Positions 8,215 through 16,840 of a DNA stretch of 64,000 bases are shown piece by piece. The notes under the pieces were generated by a model. It was not told where the DNA came from. It did no database searches and saw only the letters and a list, made by a program, of their open reading frames with translations. Both the position numbers and the translations under genes were made by a program. The DNA comes from CALHVX01 sp039198065 (lineage in GTDB: Bacteria > Pseudomonadota > Gammaproteobacteria > Pseudomonadales > Azotimanducaceae): assembly GCA_039198065.1 (NCBI GenBank), contig JBCCTU010000001.1, positions 434,001-498,000 of the forward strand, written 5' to 3'. How positions within the stretch are numbered: the first letter of the stretch is position 1; each line of letters starts with the position of its first letter.

Positions 8215-8601
8215 GACTAAGTGTCCTGTTGAGTCGCGATCTCGTGCTTGCTCCAGTACCTGGCCCTGCCGTACCTGGCGGGTACCTATTACGCTGCTTG
8301 CTCCGCTGCTTAATCCGCTGCGGATCTACCGTTGAGTGCTTTGGCTTCGAAGCGCTGATTGGTGTGCGATTCGAGGCACTCGATGGCCCAACAGAGTAGG
8401 AATGTGCAATATTTTTGTCTTTCGGCCGACCTCACCCGTCAGCCTGCTTTTCTAATAGATCGCTTTAGTCAAGTGTCTTAAGTTGTTGTTCTGCGGAGTT
8501 TCCGCGTAATCAATATAACCGCGTCCCCGGAGTCAGGCCACTGAAAAACTGTGAATCAGCCTTGATTTCTCAGAAATCTTTGCTATGCACTGCGTCACAG
8601 T
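8215..8601. other. Gene-free stretch between parA-like and WD40 genes
   Basis: No convincing gene is seen on either strand. The centre (about 8400-8530) is AT-richer than its surroundings and contains a small hairpin (GCGGA/TCCGC at 8493-8505). It probably carries the promoter of the leftward parA-like gene. No operator or RNA gene could be recognised. Confidence 0.5.
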
Positions 8602-9606
8602 TCAGCTTCGAGCCCGCGCGGCCGACCGCGGTGGCTGGTTCTTGTTCGCCAACGTGTTCAATCGACCATCGCCACTTATGGCGAGTAGCCCACCACGGCG
8701 GGTGAACGCCAGGTCCAGCACGGCACGGCCACCGCGACCTAAGGTGGGTGACTGGGGCAGATGCAGCTTCTCGAGCAGCATGCCGGTGCCAACGTCGACA
8801 ATCTGGGCGGCGCGATTTGCCAGTCCAAGCGCCAAAAGGGTGCCGCTGGCGTCGAAGCGAGCGCTCACTATTCCTGGGTTTCGGCGATAGATTCGACTGC
8901 TTCGGCGACCCGCTTTCAGGTCGATCAGGTCGACTTCGGCGTTGCGCGCGGCAAGGAGTAGCCAATGACCGTCGGCGGACAGAGTGGCGACCCGCAGCGG
9001 TCCGCCTGTTGCGATTTTTAAGCGCAGTTCACCGCTGGTCAGATCCCACACTTTGGCAGTGCCATCCTCACTGGCGGTCAGCGCCGTTTCCCCATCCCGG
9101 GTCAGGTCGACCGATGTCACTTCGCCTTCGTGCAGAAATGTGTAGAGGTGCGCACCGGACTCGGCGTCGAAGTACACGGCGCTATGGTCCTCGAGGCCCA
9201 TCAGCACGCGCGCACCGTCGGTATCCAGGGCCAGATCGAGTACGGCTCCGGGTGTCGCCCAAAATGACTCGGCGGCGCCGGTTTCAATGTTCCAGACGAC
9301 CAGCGTTCTAGGATCTGCGGTGACGGCGAAACGTCCATCGTCGGCAATGTCGGCCGCGTTAAGCGCGCTGAAGTCGTCGTCGCTGTGGTTCCAGCTGTAG
9401 ACCCGTTCGTGGGCATCGCTCTTCCACAAACTAGCGCCGTGATTTAAAGAGCCAACCAGAGCCAGGTCACCCGTGGTGCTAAGGGCCGCGGTGTACAGGC
9501 CCTGAGCCGCCAGCGGGACGCTCCGAGTTGCATCGTCGCCGCAGCCGCTGATCGCGAGGCCTACCACCAGCGCGACAGTGCCTGCGAATCGTCCTCGTAC
9601 TGCCAT
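8602..9606 (-). CDS. WD40-repeat lipoprotein
   Basis: A 334-residue protein with an N-terminal lipoprotein signal ending in the lipobox AISGC (Cys at about residue 22). It then has a series of WD40-like blades of about 40 residues, for example EVTSVDLTRDGETALTASED followed by GTAKVWDL, and FAVTADPRTLVVWNIETG. About seven blades can be counted, enough for one beta-propeller. It is probably exported and anchored to a membrane by its acylated cysteine, where it would serve as a protein-protein scaffold. No enzymatic motif is visible. It is read in the same direction as the upstream Rsd-like gene with a short gap (23 bp), so the two may be co-transcribed. Confidence 0.82.
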   Translation of the reverse strand: MAVRGRFAGTVALVVGLAISGCGDDATRSVPLAAQGLYTAALSTTGDLALVGSLNHGASLWKSDAHERVYSWNHSDDDFSALNAADIADDGRFAVTADPRTLVVWNIETGAAESFWATPGAVLDLALDTDGARVLMGLEDHSAVYFDAESGAHLYTFLHEGEVTSVDLTRDGETALTASEDGTAKVWDLTSGELRLKIATGGPLRVATLSADGHWLLLAARNAEVDLIDLKAGRRSSRIYRRNPGIVSARFDASGTLLALGLANRAAQIVDVGTGMLLEKLHLPQSPTLGRGGRAVLDLAFTRRGGLLAISGDGRLNTLANKNQPPRSAARARS

Positions 9607-9629
9607 TGCTCAGCCCGCTAGGCAGTTGA

Positions 9630-10235
9630 TCAGTGATGCACCGCTTGGGTTGCGTCAGCGACTCCTGGGCAGGCCGGGGCGGCCCGGGTACGCGCTCGTC
9701 GATCCAGCGAAATCCGGTCCTGACAGATCAGATCGTCTTCAAGCTCGAAGCGCGTCTCCAGCGTAAGTGCTACCTGCCCGAGGTGCTCCTGAACTTTCGG
9801 CAGGGCTTCCCACAGTGCATCGCCAGCCGGGTAGCGATCGATGAACTGCATGATGTCCCGGGTCGTCCCTGCCAGTGCCATGGTCAGAGCAGGAGCGCGT
9901 ACCTGTGCCTGAAACGCCCGGTAGTGACTGATCGACAAGTACTGAGACAGTTCCGTGCAAAATCGCTGGAGCAGTGTTTCGCTGAGGTCGGCAACGCCGC
10001 ACTCCAGGCTGCGCGCCAGTTTCAGTAAGTTGCTGAGAAGGCCGCGGCGCGCTTTGAAAACGGCCGCGTCGGAATCGGCTTCCGGGACCAGGATGGCGTC
10101 CGTAAGCGATGGTGGTGTGGTTTCGGTATCGCCGAGCGTCTCGGCTGCGTTTCCCATGGAACCGCGCGGATCCTGTGCATTCCAGTTATTGACGTTTTTT
10201 TCACACCACGCTTCAGAAGCCTTCAAATGAACCAT
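9630..10235 (-). CDS. rsd: Rsd/AlgQ family anti-sigma-70 regulator
   Basis: A 201-residue protein. The core lines up by eye with E. coli Rsd: LLQRFCTELSQYLSISHYRAF corresponds to Rsd's helix with FCQSLVDYLSAGHF, then DIMQFIDRY, and EHLGQVALTLETRFELEDDL corresponds to IGEALEARFVLEDKL. Rsd/AlgQ binds region 4 of the housekeeping sigma factor and favours alternative sigma factors in stationary phase. In Pseudomonas algQ sits beside a dsbB-type gene, as here. The N-terminus (about 60 residues) and the basic C-terminal tail are poorly conserved. ATG 10235 is preferred to TTG 10289, although neither has a strong ribosome site. Confidence 0.75.
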   Translation of the reverse strand: MVHLKASEAWCEKNVNNWNAQDPRGSMGNAAETLGDTETTPPSLTDAILVPEADSDAAVFKARRGLLSNLLKLARSLECGVADLSETLLQRFCTELSQYLSISHYRAFQAQVRAPALTMALAGTTRDIMQFIDRYPAGDALWEALPKVQEHLGQVALTLETRFELEDDLICQDRISLDRRARTRAAPACPGVADATQAVHH

Positions 10236-10499
10236 ACTGGATCCCGTTGTTTCGCTGCGATTTCGGAAATCGATATCTTTTGCGGACAAAAACCGACGCT
10301 ATGTGCGGAGGACTGTGCGGTTTTCGTCGTGCCCAGCCTTCATACAATCGATTTAATCGAAAAATAGCAGAAATTGACGACTCCGCCAGCGCCTAAGCGA
10401 AACGAGGTGCGGGGCGGGAAACGGTGCGAGGTGAAGTTTGGCGGTCCTGGCGGCGGTATAGCCGGCGGCTGGGCCTGCGGGCCCACCGGCCTGCGGCGT

Positions 10500-11012
10500 T
10501 CAGCGCCTTGCAGCGATCAGACTAGACCGCCACTGGGCGACGGCAAGCGCGATGAGCGTGGCGAAGCTCAGCAGAGCCCAACCCGGAAGCGTGACCCCGA
10601 GAAATTGAAAAGACACCTTGGCGCAGTCACCGGTGCCCTGGGTCATGGCGACAATCACTTCCGAAAGCGGAAACGCTTCGAACATGTAGGCAAGGTCAGG
10701 CCCACAGGCGGGTACCTGTTCGGCCGGCAAACTTTGGAGCCACAGCTGGCGGAGGGAGAACCCGGCGCCAACCAGCGAGCAGACGATCGCCGCCAGGGGG
10801 TAGATGCCAAGCTTCGGATTGTGCAGTAACCCCAGGTACGCGCAGGCTGCGGCGAAAAAGATCCAGATACGCTGCATCAGACACAGCGGGCAAGGATCCA
10901 TGGCGAAGGCGTGCTCCATCACCAACGCCCCACACAGCGCTGCACCGCCGGCGAGCGCGAGAGTCAGGGCCCAGGTCTCTGCGGGCCAACCCTTCAGGTC
11001 ATCGAGGATCAT
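10500..11012 (-). CDS. dsbB: Disulfide bond formation protein DsbB
   Basis: A 170-residue, four-helix inner-membrane quinone reductase that reoxidises DsbA. The first periplasmic loop carries the CxxC pair (DPCPLCLMQRIWIF). The second pair lies in the long second loop (CGPDLAYMFEAFPLSEVI ... GTGDC). Membrane helices are at about 13-33, 43-63, 68-88 and 143-163. ATG 11012 overlaps the TGA of the upstream quinone oxidoreductase gene in an ATGA arrangement, so translation is probably coupled; an upstream in-frame start at 11072 would lie inside that gene and is rejected. The link to a quinone enzyme gene may be functional, but this is inference. Confidence 0.92.
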   Translation of the reverse strand: MILDDLKGWPAETWALTLALAGGAALCGALVMEHAFAMDPCPLCLMQRIWIFFAAACAYLGLLHNPKLGIYPLAAIVCSLVGAGFSLRQLWLQSLPAEQVPACGPDLAYMFEAFPLSEVIVAMTQGTGDCAKVSFQFLGVTLPGWALLSFATLIALAVAQWRSSLIAARR

Positions 11013-12010
11013 GCGATGTTCGATCCTACTTGAACGATGACTTTGCCGATTGCCCGCCGTTCCATCAGGCACCGCAGGGCTTCGGCGTACTGCTCGAGGG
11101 GGTATTCCGCGCCGACCAGCGGGTCAATTTTGCCCGCTCGGTAAAAGTCCAGGATTTCCTCGAAGTTTTGGTTGGCTTCCTCCCGGGACCGCATGGACCA
11201 GGCACCAAAGAAGACCCCGACGACCTGGCAACTCTTAAGCAGCACAAGGTTGATCGGCAGCTTTGGTATGTCGCCAGCGGCAAATCCAATCACCAGCACT
11301 CGCCCATACCAGTTAATGCAGCGCATGCACTGGTTGAACAGATCGCCGCCGACCGGATCATAGATCACGTCGGCGCCCTTACCGTTGGTGAGGGCTTTGA
11401 CCTTGTCCTTCAACTCACCATCACTGTAGTCGATCAGTTCGTCGGCCCCTGCAGCGGCTGCCGCCTTGAGCTTCGCCTCACTGCTGGCCGCCGCAAGCAC
11501 TCGAGCACCCATGGCCTTACCGAGCTCAACGGCAGCCAGGCCGACGCCGCCACCCGCACCGGTTACCAGGAGTGTTTCGCCCGGCTTCAGGTCCGCCCGT
11601 TGTTTCAGCGCGTAGTACGAGGTGCCGTAGGTGGTGCTGATTCCGGCCGCCTGGCTGAAGGTCATGCCGTCCGGCATACGCCGCAGACTTGCCGCAGGAA
11701 CGGCAACACGGCCGGCCATACCGCCGACGCCGGTGGCCGCAAAGACGCGCTCGCCGACGACAACGCCGTCGACCTTCTCCCCGACGGCGGCTACGGTGCC
11801 GGCCAGTTCGCCCCCGGGTGCAAAGGGGAAAGGTGGCTGACTCTGATACTTGCCCTGAATCATCAGGACGTCGGGAAAATTGAGGCCGGTCGCGGCAACG
11901 TCGATGGTCACCTCAGAGGGTCCTGGCTCCGGTGCCGGAACGGTTTCGAGGCGCAACGACTCAGGCAGCCCATACTCATAGCAAAGCACGGCAGGAACGG
12001 AAGCAGTCAT
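11009..12010 (-). CDS. NADPH:quinone oxidoreductase family protein (zinc-free MDR)
   Basis: A 333-residue medium-chain dehydrogenase/reductase. The N-terminal GroES-like domain contains VAATGLNFPDVLMIQGKYQ and PFAPGGELAGTV. The nucleotide-binding domain has LLVTGAGGGVGLAAVELGKA and the conserved GADVIYDPVGGDLF segment. The zinc ligands of alcohol dehydrogenases are absent, as in quinone oxidoreductases (QOR) and related enoyl reductases. It would transfer electrons from NADPH to a quinone or an alpha,beta-unsaturated carbonyl; the true substrate is not evident. ATG 12010 is preferred because a purine-rich AAAGAGAA precedes it, although an in-frame ATG at 12067 exists. It is the first gene of a two-gene unit with dsbB. 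Confidence 0.88.
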   Translation of the reverse strand: MTASVPAVLCYEYGLPESLRLETVPAPEPGPSEVTIDVAATGLNFPDVLMIQGKYQSQPPFPFAPGGELAGTVAAVGEKVDGVVVGERVFAATGVGGMAGRVAVPAASLRRMPDGMTFSQAAGISTTYGTSYYALKQRADLKPGETLLVTGAGGGVGLAAVELGKAMGARVLAAASSEAKLKAAAAAGADELIDYSDGELKDKVKALTNGKGADVIYDPVGGDLFNQCMRCINWYGRVLVIGFAAGDIPKLPINLVLLKSCQVVGVFFGAWSMRSREEANQNFEEILDFYRAGKIDPLVGAEYPLEQYAEALRCLMERRAIGKVIVQVGSNIA

Positions 12011-12110
12011 GGGCGTTCTCTTTCGTAGGGTGCCGCGGAAGGGTACTGGCCAGGCTACTGCCGTCAACTATGCTCAACGTGAGTCAGAGCAGCGATAGAG
12101 TTGAGGTGTC

Positions 12111-12545
12111 ATGCGATCCCAGGCCGTCATAGCACTCATAGTCGGTGCACTCGTCTCCGGCGGTGCGCGAGCAGCGGAGGACGACGAAGCGGGCGACGCT
12201 GCGATGGGCGCAGAGCCCAAGCTCGTCTACGTCGAGCTCAAGCCTACCTTCGTGACGAACTTCGGCCCTGCCGATACGCCGCGGCTGATGTACCTCAAAG
12301 CGGACGTTGCGTTGCGGGTGCGTGGCGCCGTCGGGTTCAGCGCCACTGAGGCCCATGCCCCGGCACTTCGCAACGAGCTGGTGCTGTTGCTTTCACAGCT
12401 CGACGAGGGCTCCGTTACCACGACCGAAGGGCGAGAGGACGTTCGCCTTGAGGCGCTGGACGCACTGAATCGCGTCATGGAGCGAGAAGAGGGCGAGCAA
12501 CTGGTCGAGGACATCCTCTTTACGAACTTCATCGTCCAGCGGTAA
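12111..12545 (+). CDS. Orphan FliL-like secreted protein
   Basis: A 144-residue protein with a short signal sequence (AVIALIVGALVSGGARA) and an acidic spacer. The domain that follows resembles the FliL periplasmic domain: YVELKPTFVTNFG, YLKADVALRV, then helices ALRNELVLLLSQL, VRLEALDALNRVM and the closing DILFTNFIVQR. FliL proteins surround the flagellar stator and belong to a stomatin-like fold. No flagellar gene is present in the window, so a non-flagellar role, as for other solitary FliL-like proteins in Gammaproteobacteria, is likely. It is divergent from the quinone oxidoreductase gene and convergent with gshA. Confidence 0.75.
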   Translation: MRSQAVIALIVGALVSGGARAAEDDEAGDAAMGAEPKLVYVELKPTFVTNFGPADTPRLMYLKADVALRVRGAVGFSATEAHAPALRNELVLLLSQLDEGSVTTTEGREDVRLEALDALNRVMEREEGEQLVEDILFTNFIVQR

Positions 12546-12572
12546 CGAGATTCGCTGGATCGCGATCGTGAC

Positions 12573-14147
12573 TCACGCGAGTGCTTCCTCGCTCAATGCC
12601 AGGTAGTCGCGCAAAAACAGTTCGAACGGCAGCTGCTCGGCCGCCTCAAGTGAGGCCTGGTCGCTAAGCGAACGCGTAGCCAGCTCGGTGAAGTAGGCCA
12701 TGTCCGCTGAACTGAGTGGTTTTTCTGCAGCACTTGCCGCAAAGGCTTTGGCGGCGTTCATAGCAAAGCGAAAAAACGGGACTTGTTGATCTTCGAGTGC
12801 TCGCAGCACCTGCGCCGACGGCGTCTGTTCGGGATCCCATACCTTTGCGCGCTGCGCACGAACCGCAGCACTGTGCCCTTCACCGCCGTAGGCAGCATCA
12901 AGCAGGCTCGCCGTCTGTGCGCAGTCATCGAGGATGCGCTCCGCCCAGGCGCTTAGCGCCACCGGACCGGTGTCGTCCATGAGCGTTAAGCCTGGCGCGC
13001 GCCCGCGGGTGACAACGTCCCGTTGATTGGTCGCGTTGCGCTCCGACTCTGTCCGGTCGTCCGCCGGGCTTTCCTTCAGCAGGCAGGTAACCAGAAACGT
13101 GTCGATGAACAGGGCGTCGCTTAGGCTCATGCCCAGGGGCTCGAATGGATTGAGATCCAGACACCGTACCTCGACGTAGGCAACTCCGCGTCGCTTGAGC
13201 GCGAGCAGCGGGCGCTCGCCGGGCTGAGTGGGTTGTTTTGGCCGAATAGCGCCGTAGAACTCGTTTTCGATCTGAATGATCGAATCGTTGAGCTGTTGAA
13301 ACTCACCGTCCTTTTTGACGCCCGCTTCCCGATACGGCGGATGGGCCTGGGTCAGCGCTCGGACGATCGTTGCTGCGTAGTCCGCAAGGCTGTTGTAAGA
13401 GACGTGCAGCGCTGCCTGGGCATCGCTCTGGTACCCGAGAGGGCCCATGCGCAGCGACGTGCCCTGCGGCAGATAAAGCGTTCCGTTATCAAGGGTCGCG
13501 AGACTGTGGCTTCGCTCCCCTATGAAGGTACGACAGATCGCCGGTGAGGCACCGAACAGGTACAGCAGCAACCAGGCGTGGCGGCGAAAGTTTCGAATCA
13601 GGTCGAAGTACGCTGTTGTGCGCTGATCGCGCCGTGCGATGGGGTCGCCGAGCCCTGTTGCTTCCGCGAGTGCGTCCCAAAACGCGTCGGGTAGCGAAAA
13701 GTTGTAGTGAATGCCCGAGATGGTCTGCATCAGGCGGCCGTAGCGAACACCGAGACCGCTGCGGTACAACGTTTTCGCCTGGGCGATGTTGGAGCTGCCG
13801 TATTGCCCGAGGGGAATGCTGTCATCCTCTCCGAGCATGCACGGCATGCTGGTCGGCCAGATTAACTCATCGCCAAGCTGGCTGTAGACGAACCGCTGCA
13901 CCTGATCCAGTTCGTTCAAACAGGCGACGGCGCTTGGCTGGACGCCGGTAATGAGTTCTAGCTGCGCTTCGCTGAAGTCGGTGGTGATGTTGGGGTGCGT
14001 CAGCGCAGACCCGAGCTGCGCGGGATGCGCGCGGCTCGAGAGGTAGCCGTCCGGAGATACCCGGAGACCTTCCTTCTCTATTCCGTGCCCGGCGTTGGCA
14101 AGAATTTCAGGGCGGCGCTCACACAGCGCACGTAAGTCCGACCGCAT
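12573..14147 (-). CDS. gshA: Glutamate--cysteine ligase
   Basis: A 524-residue enzyme matching the proteobacterial class I GshA in length and motifs: GIEKEGLRV near the N-terminus, TDFSEAQLELIT, SGIHYNFSLPD, ENEFYGAIRPK and YVEVRCLDLNPFEP. It makes gamma-glutamylcysteine from glutamate, cysteine and ATP, the first committed step of glutathione synthesis, in the cytoplasm. The gene lies 39 bp after pckA on the same strand. Its Shine-Dalgarno (AAGGAG) is held in the loop of a hairpin just before the ATG, which may tune translation. No gshB is seen in the window. Confidence 0.95.
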   Translation of the reverse strand: MRSDLRALCERRPEILANAGHGIEKEGLRVSPDGYLSSRAHPAQLGSALTHPNITTDFSEAQLELITGVQPSAVACLNELDQVQRFVYSQLGDELIWPTSMPCMLGEDDSIPLGQYGSSNIAQAKTLYRSGLGVRYGRLMQTISGIHYNFSLPDAFWDALAEATGLGDPIARRDQRTTAYFDLIRNFRRHAWLLLYLFGASPAICRTFIGERSHSLATLDNGTLYLPQGTSLRMGPLGYQSDAQAALHVSYNSLADYAATIVRALTQAHPPYREAGVKKDGEFQQLNDSIIQIENEFYGAIRPKQPTQPGERPLLALKRRGVAYVEVRCLDLNPFEPLGMSLSDALFIDTFLVTCLLKESPADDRTESERNATNQRDVVTRGRAPGLTLMDDTGPVALSAWAERILDDCAQTASLLDAAYGGEGHSAAVRAQRAKVWDPEQTPSAQVLRALEDQQVPFFRFAMNAAKAFAASAAEKPLSSADMAYFTELATRSLSDQASLEAAEQLPFELFLRDYLALSEEALA

Positions 14148-14148
14148 G

Positions 14149-14171
14149 GCGACCTCTCCTTAGGAGGTCGC
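14149..14171 (-). promoter_or_regulatory. Hairpin carrying the gshA Shine-Dalgarno in its loop
   Basis: On the minus strand GCGACCTC and GAGGTCGC form a perfect 8-bp stem around a 7-nt loop, CTAAGGA. The Shine-Dalgarno AAGGAG is in the loop and the first base of the stem, and the ATG of gshA follows 1 nt after the stem. It could expose or restrict the ribosome site; there is no T-tract, so it is not a standard terminator for pckA. Confidence 0.6.
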
Positions 14172-14186
14172 AGAGGGTAGCCAGAT

Positions 14187-15764
14187 TCAGCCCGTCGGGC
14201 CAGCGTCAACGATGGCCTGGCTGACGGAAAATTTGGTGAAGTTATCGTTAAACTTCTGAATCAGACTCGCCGCCGTGGCGTCGTAGGACGCCTTGTCAGA
14301 CCACGTATCCCGGGGGTTAAGCAGCCCGGCATCGACACCGGGTACCGCGGTCGGGACGTCGAGATTCAGGCCATTGAGACGAACCGTCTCGGCCTGCTCC
14401 AGAGCACCGGACTGAATCGCGCTGATGATCGCCCGAGTGGTTGGAATCTTGAACCTCTGACCGACGCCGTAGCCGCCACCGGTCCAGCCCGTGTTGACCA
14501 GATAGACGCGCGAGCCGAACTCCTCGATCCGTTTCATCAGCAGGTCTGCGTAGACGCCGGCTGGCCGGGGGAAGAACGGGGCGCCGAAGCAGGTCGAGAA
14601 CGTTGCCTTGAACGGCTCTGTTGAGCCGATCTCCGTTGAGCCGACGGCCGCCGTGTAGCCTGACAGGAAGTGATAGGCCGCGGCTTCTTTGCTCAGCAGA
14701 GCAACGGGCGGCAGGACTCCGCTGACATCGCAGGTCAGGAAAATGATGTTGTTCGGCTCACCGGCCCGGTTGTCGTCGACCTTGAGCTCGATGTTGTCGC
14801 GCGGATAGCAGGCCCGGGAATTTTCCGTGAGCGTCGAGTCGGCGTAATCCGGCTCGCGGGTGTTGGGATCAATGATCACGTTTTCGACGATCGCTCCGAA
14901 CTTGATCGCGTCGTAAATAACCGGTTCGTTCTCGCGGGTCAGGTCAATGCACTTGGCGTAGCACCCGCCTTCAAAGTTAAAGACCGTGCCTCGGCCCCAA
15001 CCGTGCTCGTCATCACCGATGAGGAAGCGTCCGGGGTCAGCGGACAGCGTGGTTTTGCCGGTCCCAGACAGCCCGAAGAACAGCGTCACGTCCCCCGTCT
15101 GGCCGAGATTGGCCGAACAGTGCATGGGCAGCACGTCCTTCTCCGGCAGGAGGAAATTCAGCACCGAGAACATGGACTTTTTCATCTCGCCCGCGTAGCG
15201 CATACCGGCGATGAGTACGCGTCGCTTGGCGAAGTTGATCATCACCGTGCCGTCGCTGTTGGTACCGTCGCGCTCTGGGTCACAGACGAACTCGGGGGCG
15301 TTAACGACCTGCCAGGCGTCTTTGTTCGACGGGTTGTAGTGATCGGGTCGGATAAACAGCGAGGTGCCGAATAGCGCGTGCCAGGCATACTCGGTTGTAA
15401 CCTGAACCGGAAGGTAGTGCTCAGGATCAGCGCCAACGTGGAGCTCAGAAACGAAGGTGTCACGCTGATCGAGGTGCAGCTCAACACGGTCCCAGAGCGC
15501 ATCGAACACCTGCGGTGCGATGGGCTGGTTTACAGCGCCCCAATCAATCGCGTCGCTCGTCGATGGCTCTTCGACGATGAACCGATCCTTCGGCGAACGG
15601 CCCGTGCGCTTGCCAGTCTCAACAACGATCGCGCCGCTGTTGGTGAAGCGGCCCTCGCCGCGGAGAACGGCGATCTCTGCCAGCTGAGCCCGGCTCAGAT
15701 TCTTGAAGGACGTCGTCGATGCCTGGGTCGTCGTTGCGGTCCCAGCACTGAGTTCTGCAGCCAT
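14187..15764 (-). CDS. pckA: Phosphoenolpyruvate carboxykinase (ATP)
   Basis: A 525-residue ATP-dependent PEPCK, which converts oxaloacetate plus ATP to phosphoenolpyruvate, CO2 and ADP at the start of gluconeogenesis. Visible motifs are the substrate-binding region RTGRSPKDRFIV, the kinase-1a P-loop GLSGTGKTTLSADP, the metal-binding IGDDEHGWG segment, and NTGWTGGGYGVGQRFKI near the C-terminus. Length is within the usual 520-540. Together with isocitrate lyase elsewhere in the window it supports growth on acetate or fatty acids. It follows hslO on the same strand after 128 bp; hslO and pckA are also near neighbours in enteric bacteria. Confidence 0.96.
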   Translation of the reverse strand: MAAELSAGTATTTQASTTSFKNLSRAQLAEIAVLRGEGRFTNSGAIVVETGKRTGRSPKDRFIVEEPSTSDAIDWGAVNQPIAPQVFDALWDRVELHLDQRDTFVSELHVGADPEHYLPVQVTTEYAWHALFGTSLFIRPDHYNPSNKDAWQVVNAPEFVCDPERDGTNSDGTVMINFAKRRVLIAGMRYAGEMKKSMFSVLNFLLPEKDVLPMHCSANLGQTGDVTLFFGLSGTGKTTLSADPGRFLIGDDEHGWGRGTVFNFEGGCYAKCIDLTRENEPVIYDAIKFGAIVENVIIDPNTREPDYADSTLTENSRACYPRDNIELKVDDNRAGEPNNIIFLTCDVSGVLPPVALLSKEAAAYHFLSGYTAAVGSTEIGSTEPFKATFSTCFGAPFFPRPAGVYADLLMKRIEEFGSRVYLVNTGWTGGGYGVGQRFKIPTTRAIISAIQSGALEQAETVRLNGLNLDVPTAVPGVDAGLLNPRDTWSDKASYDATAASLIQKFNDNFTKFSVSQAIVDAGPTG

Positions 15765-15892
15765 CGGCTCTTTTCGTGTTCATTGGGGGAAGGCGATTAT
15801 GCCAGAGGTCCCCGGACCCCCGTACCGGGTATGCGAAAGATTGTAAGCGGGTCCCACTTTCACCCGCGGGCCGCAGCAGCAGGGGTCAGCGG

Positions 15893-16840
15893 TCAGTGGC
15901 GTGTCAAGGTCTCATCCAGCAGTTCGAGCGTATCGCTGCTGCTGTAGTGGTACCGGAGCCCGCAAAACTCACAGGTCACCTCGATGTCACCTCGTTCGGC
16001 CAGGAGCTCAAGGATGTCATCGCGCCCCAACATGCGCAGGACGCCACCGGTCTTTTCGCGGCTGCAGGTGCAAGCGAAGGAAAGTGGTGTTGACGGCGCC
16101 AGTGTCAGCGTCTCTTCACGGAAGAGGGAGTTTAAAAACCTACTTGCTGATTCGAAGGCCAGGCTTTCGGGTGCCGCGCGTTCTACGCGTTCACAGGCCC
16201 GGCGCCAGAAACTGTCTTGCGTTTCTTCGTCAACGAACGTGTCGCGTTCCGTACCCGGCAGGCGCTGTAGCAGGAGGCCACGCGCACGCTTGCGATCCGC
16301 GAACAGCAGAAATCGGGTGTCCAGTTGCTCGCTGGCTCGAAAGTAAGTGGCCAGGTTGGCGGCGAGGCCGTCATGCTCCCAGGCCACCATGCCCTGGTAG
16401 GGTTGGCTTGTGCGGTCGTCGTCCGCCGGAATCAGGGACAGCGCCAGTTGCCCGTCGCCGATCAGATCAGCGCTCGATGCCCGCTGGATCGAAGTCCAGT
16501 CGTCTTCGTCGACCGGGCGGGCGATGGCGCGCATTAACCCACCTGGGCGATGCTCGGCGAGGGTCGTTCGAAGCGCGCCGCCTTTGCTCTGCAGGGCAAC
16601 ACTGCCAGGCCACTTGAGGCCGTCGGCAATCATCGCAACAGCGGCCAGCATCTGGCCGAGCAGTTCGAGCACAGCAGCCGGGTAGTCACGCCGCGCGAGC
16701 AGTTCCGCAAGCGTGGCGTCGAGCTGCACGATCTGCCCGCGGGCATTGAACGCTTCGAAGTAGAATCTGCGTATCCAATCGCCGCTGCGGTCTTCGGCCG
16801 AGCCCTCCTGGGAATCGGTCAGGTCGTCAGGTGTTGGCAT
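15893..16840 (-). CDS. hslO: Hsp33 redox-regulated chaperone
   Basis: A 315-residue Hsp33. The N-terminal substrate-binding domain starts at IRRFYFEAFNARGQIV, and the C-terminal zinc-binding redox switch is CTCS ... CEFC (CxC then, 32 residues after its second Cys, CxxC). Oxidation of these cysteines releases zinc and activates ATP-independent holdase activity during oxidative or bleach stress. The start ATG 16840 is at the conserved length and overlaps the 3' end of hslR by 14 bp. The order yrfG-hslR-hslO equals the enterobacterial arrangement, indicating one heat-shock-type operon. Confidence 0.94.
   Translation of the reverse strand: MPTPDDLTDSQEGSAEDRSGDWIRRFYFEAFNARGQIVQLDATLAELLARRDYPAAVLELLGQMLAAVAMIADGLKWPGSVALQSKGGALRTTLAEHRPGGLMRAIARPVDEDDWTSIQRASSADLIGDGQLALSLIPADDDRTSQPYQGMVAWEHDGLAANLATYFRASEQLDTRFLLFADRKRARGLLLQRLPGTERDTFVDEETQDSFWRRACERVERAAPESLAFESASRFLNSLFREETLTLAPSTPLSFACTCSREKTGGVLRMLGRDDILELLAERGDIEVTCEFCGLRYHYSSSDTLELLDETLTRH

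Noticed and set aside
10374..10829. 151-codon plus-strand frame overlapping dsbB
   Set aside because: Basic low-complexity composition without motif; it lies across the dsbB coding region and a GC-rich spacer.
11030..12028. 332-codon open frame on the plus strand opposite the quinone oxidoreductase
   Set aside because: No protein signature, and the opposite strand encodes a clear MDR enzyme with all motifs.
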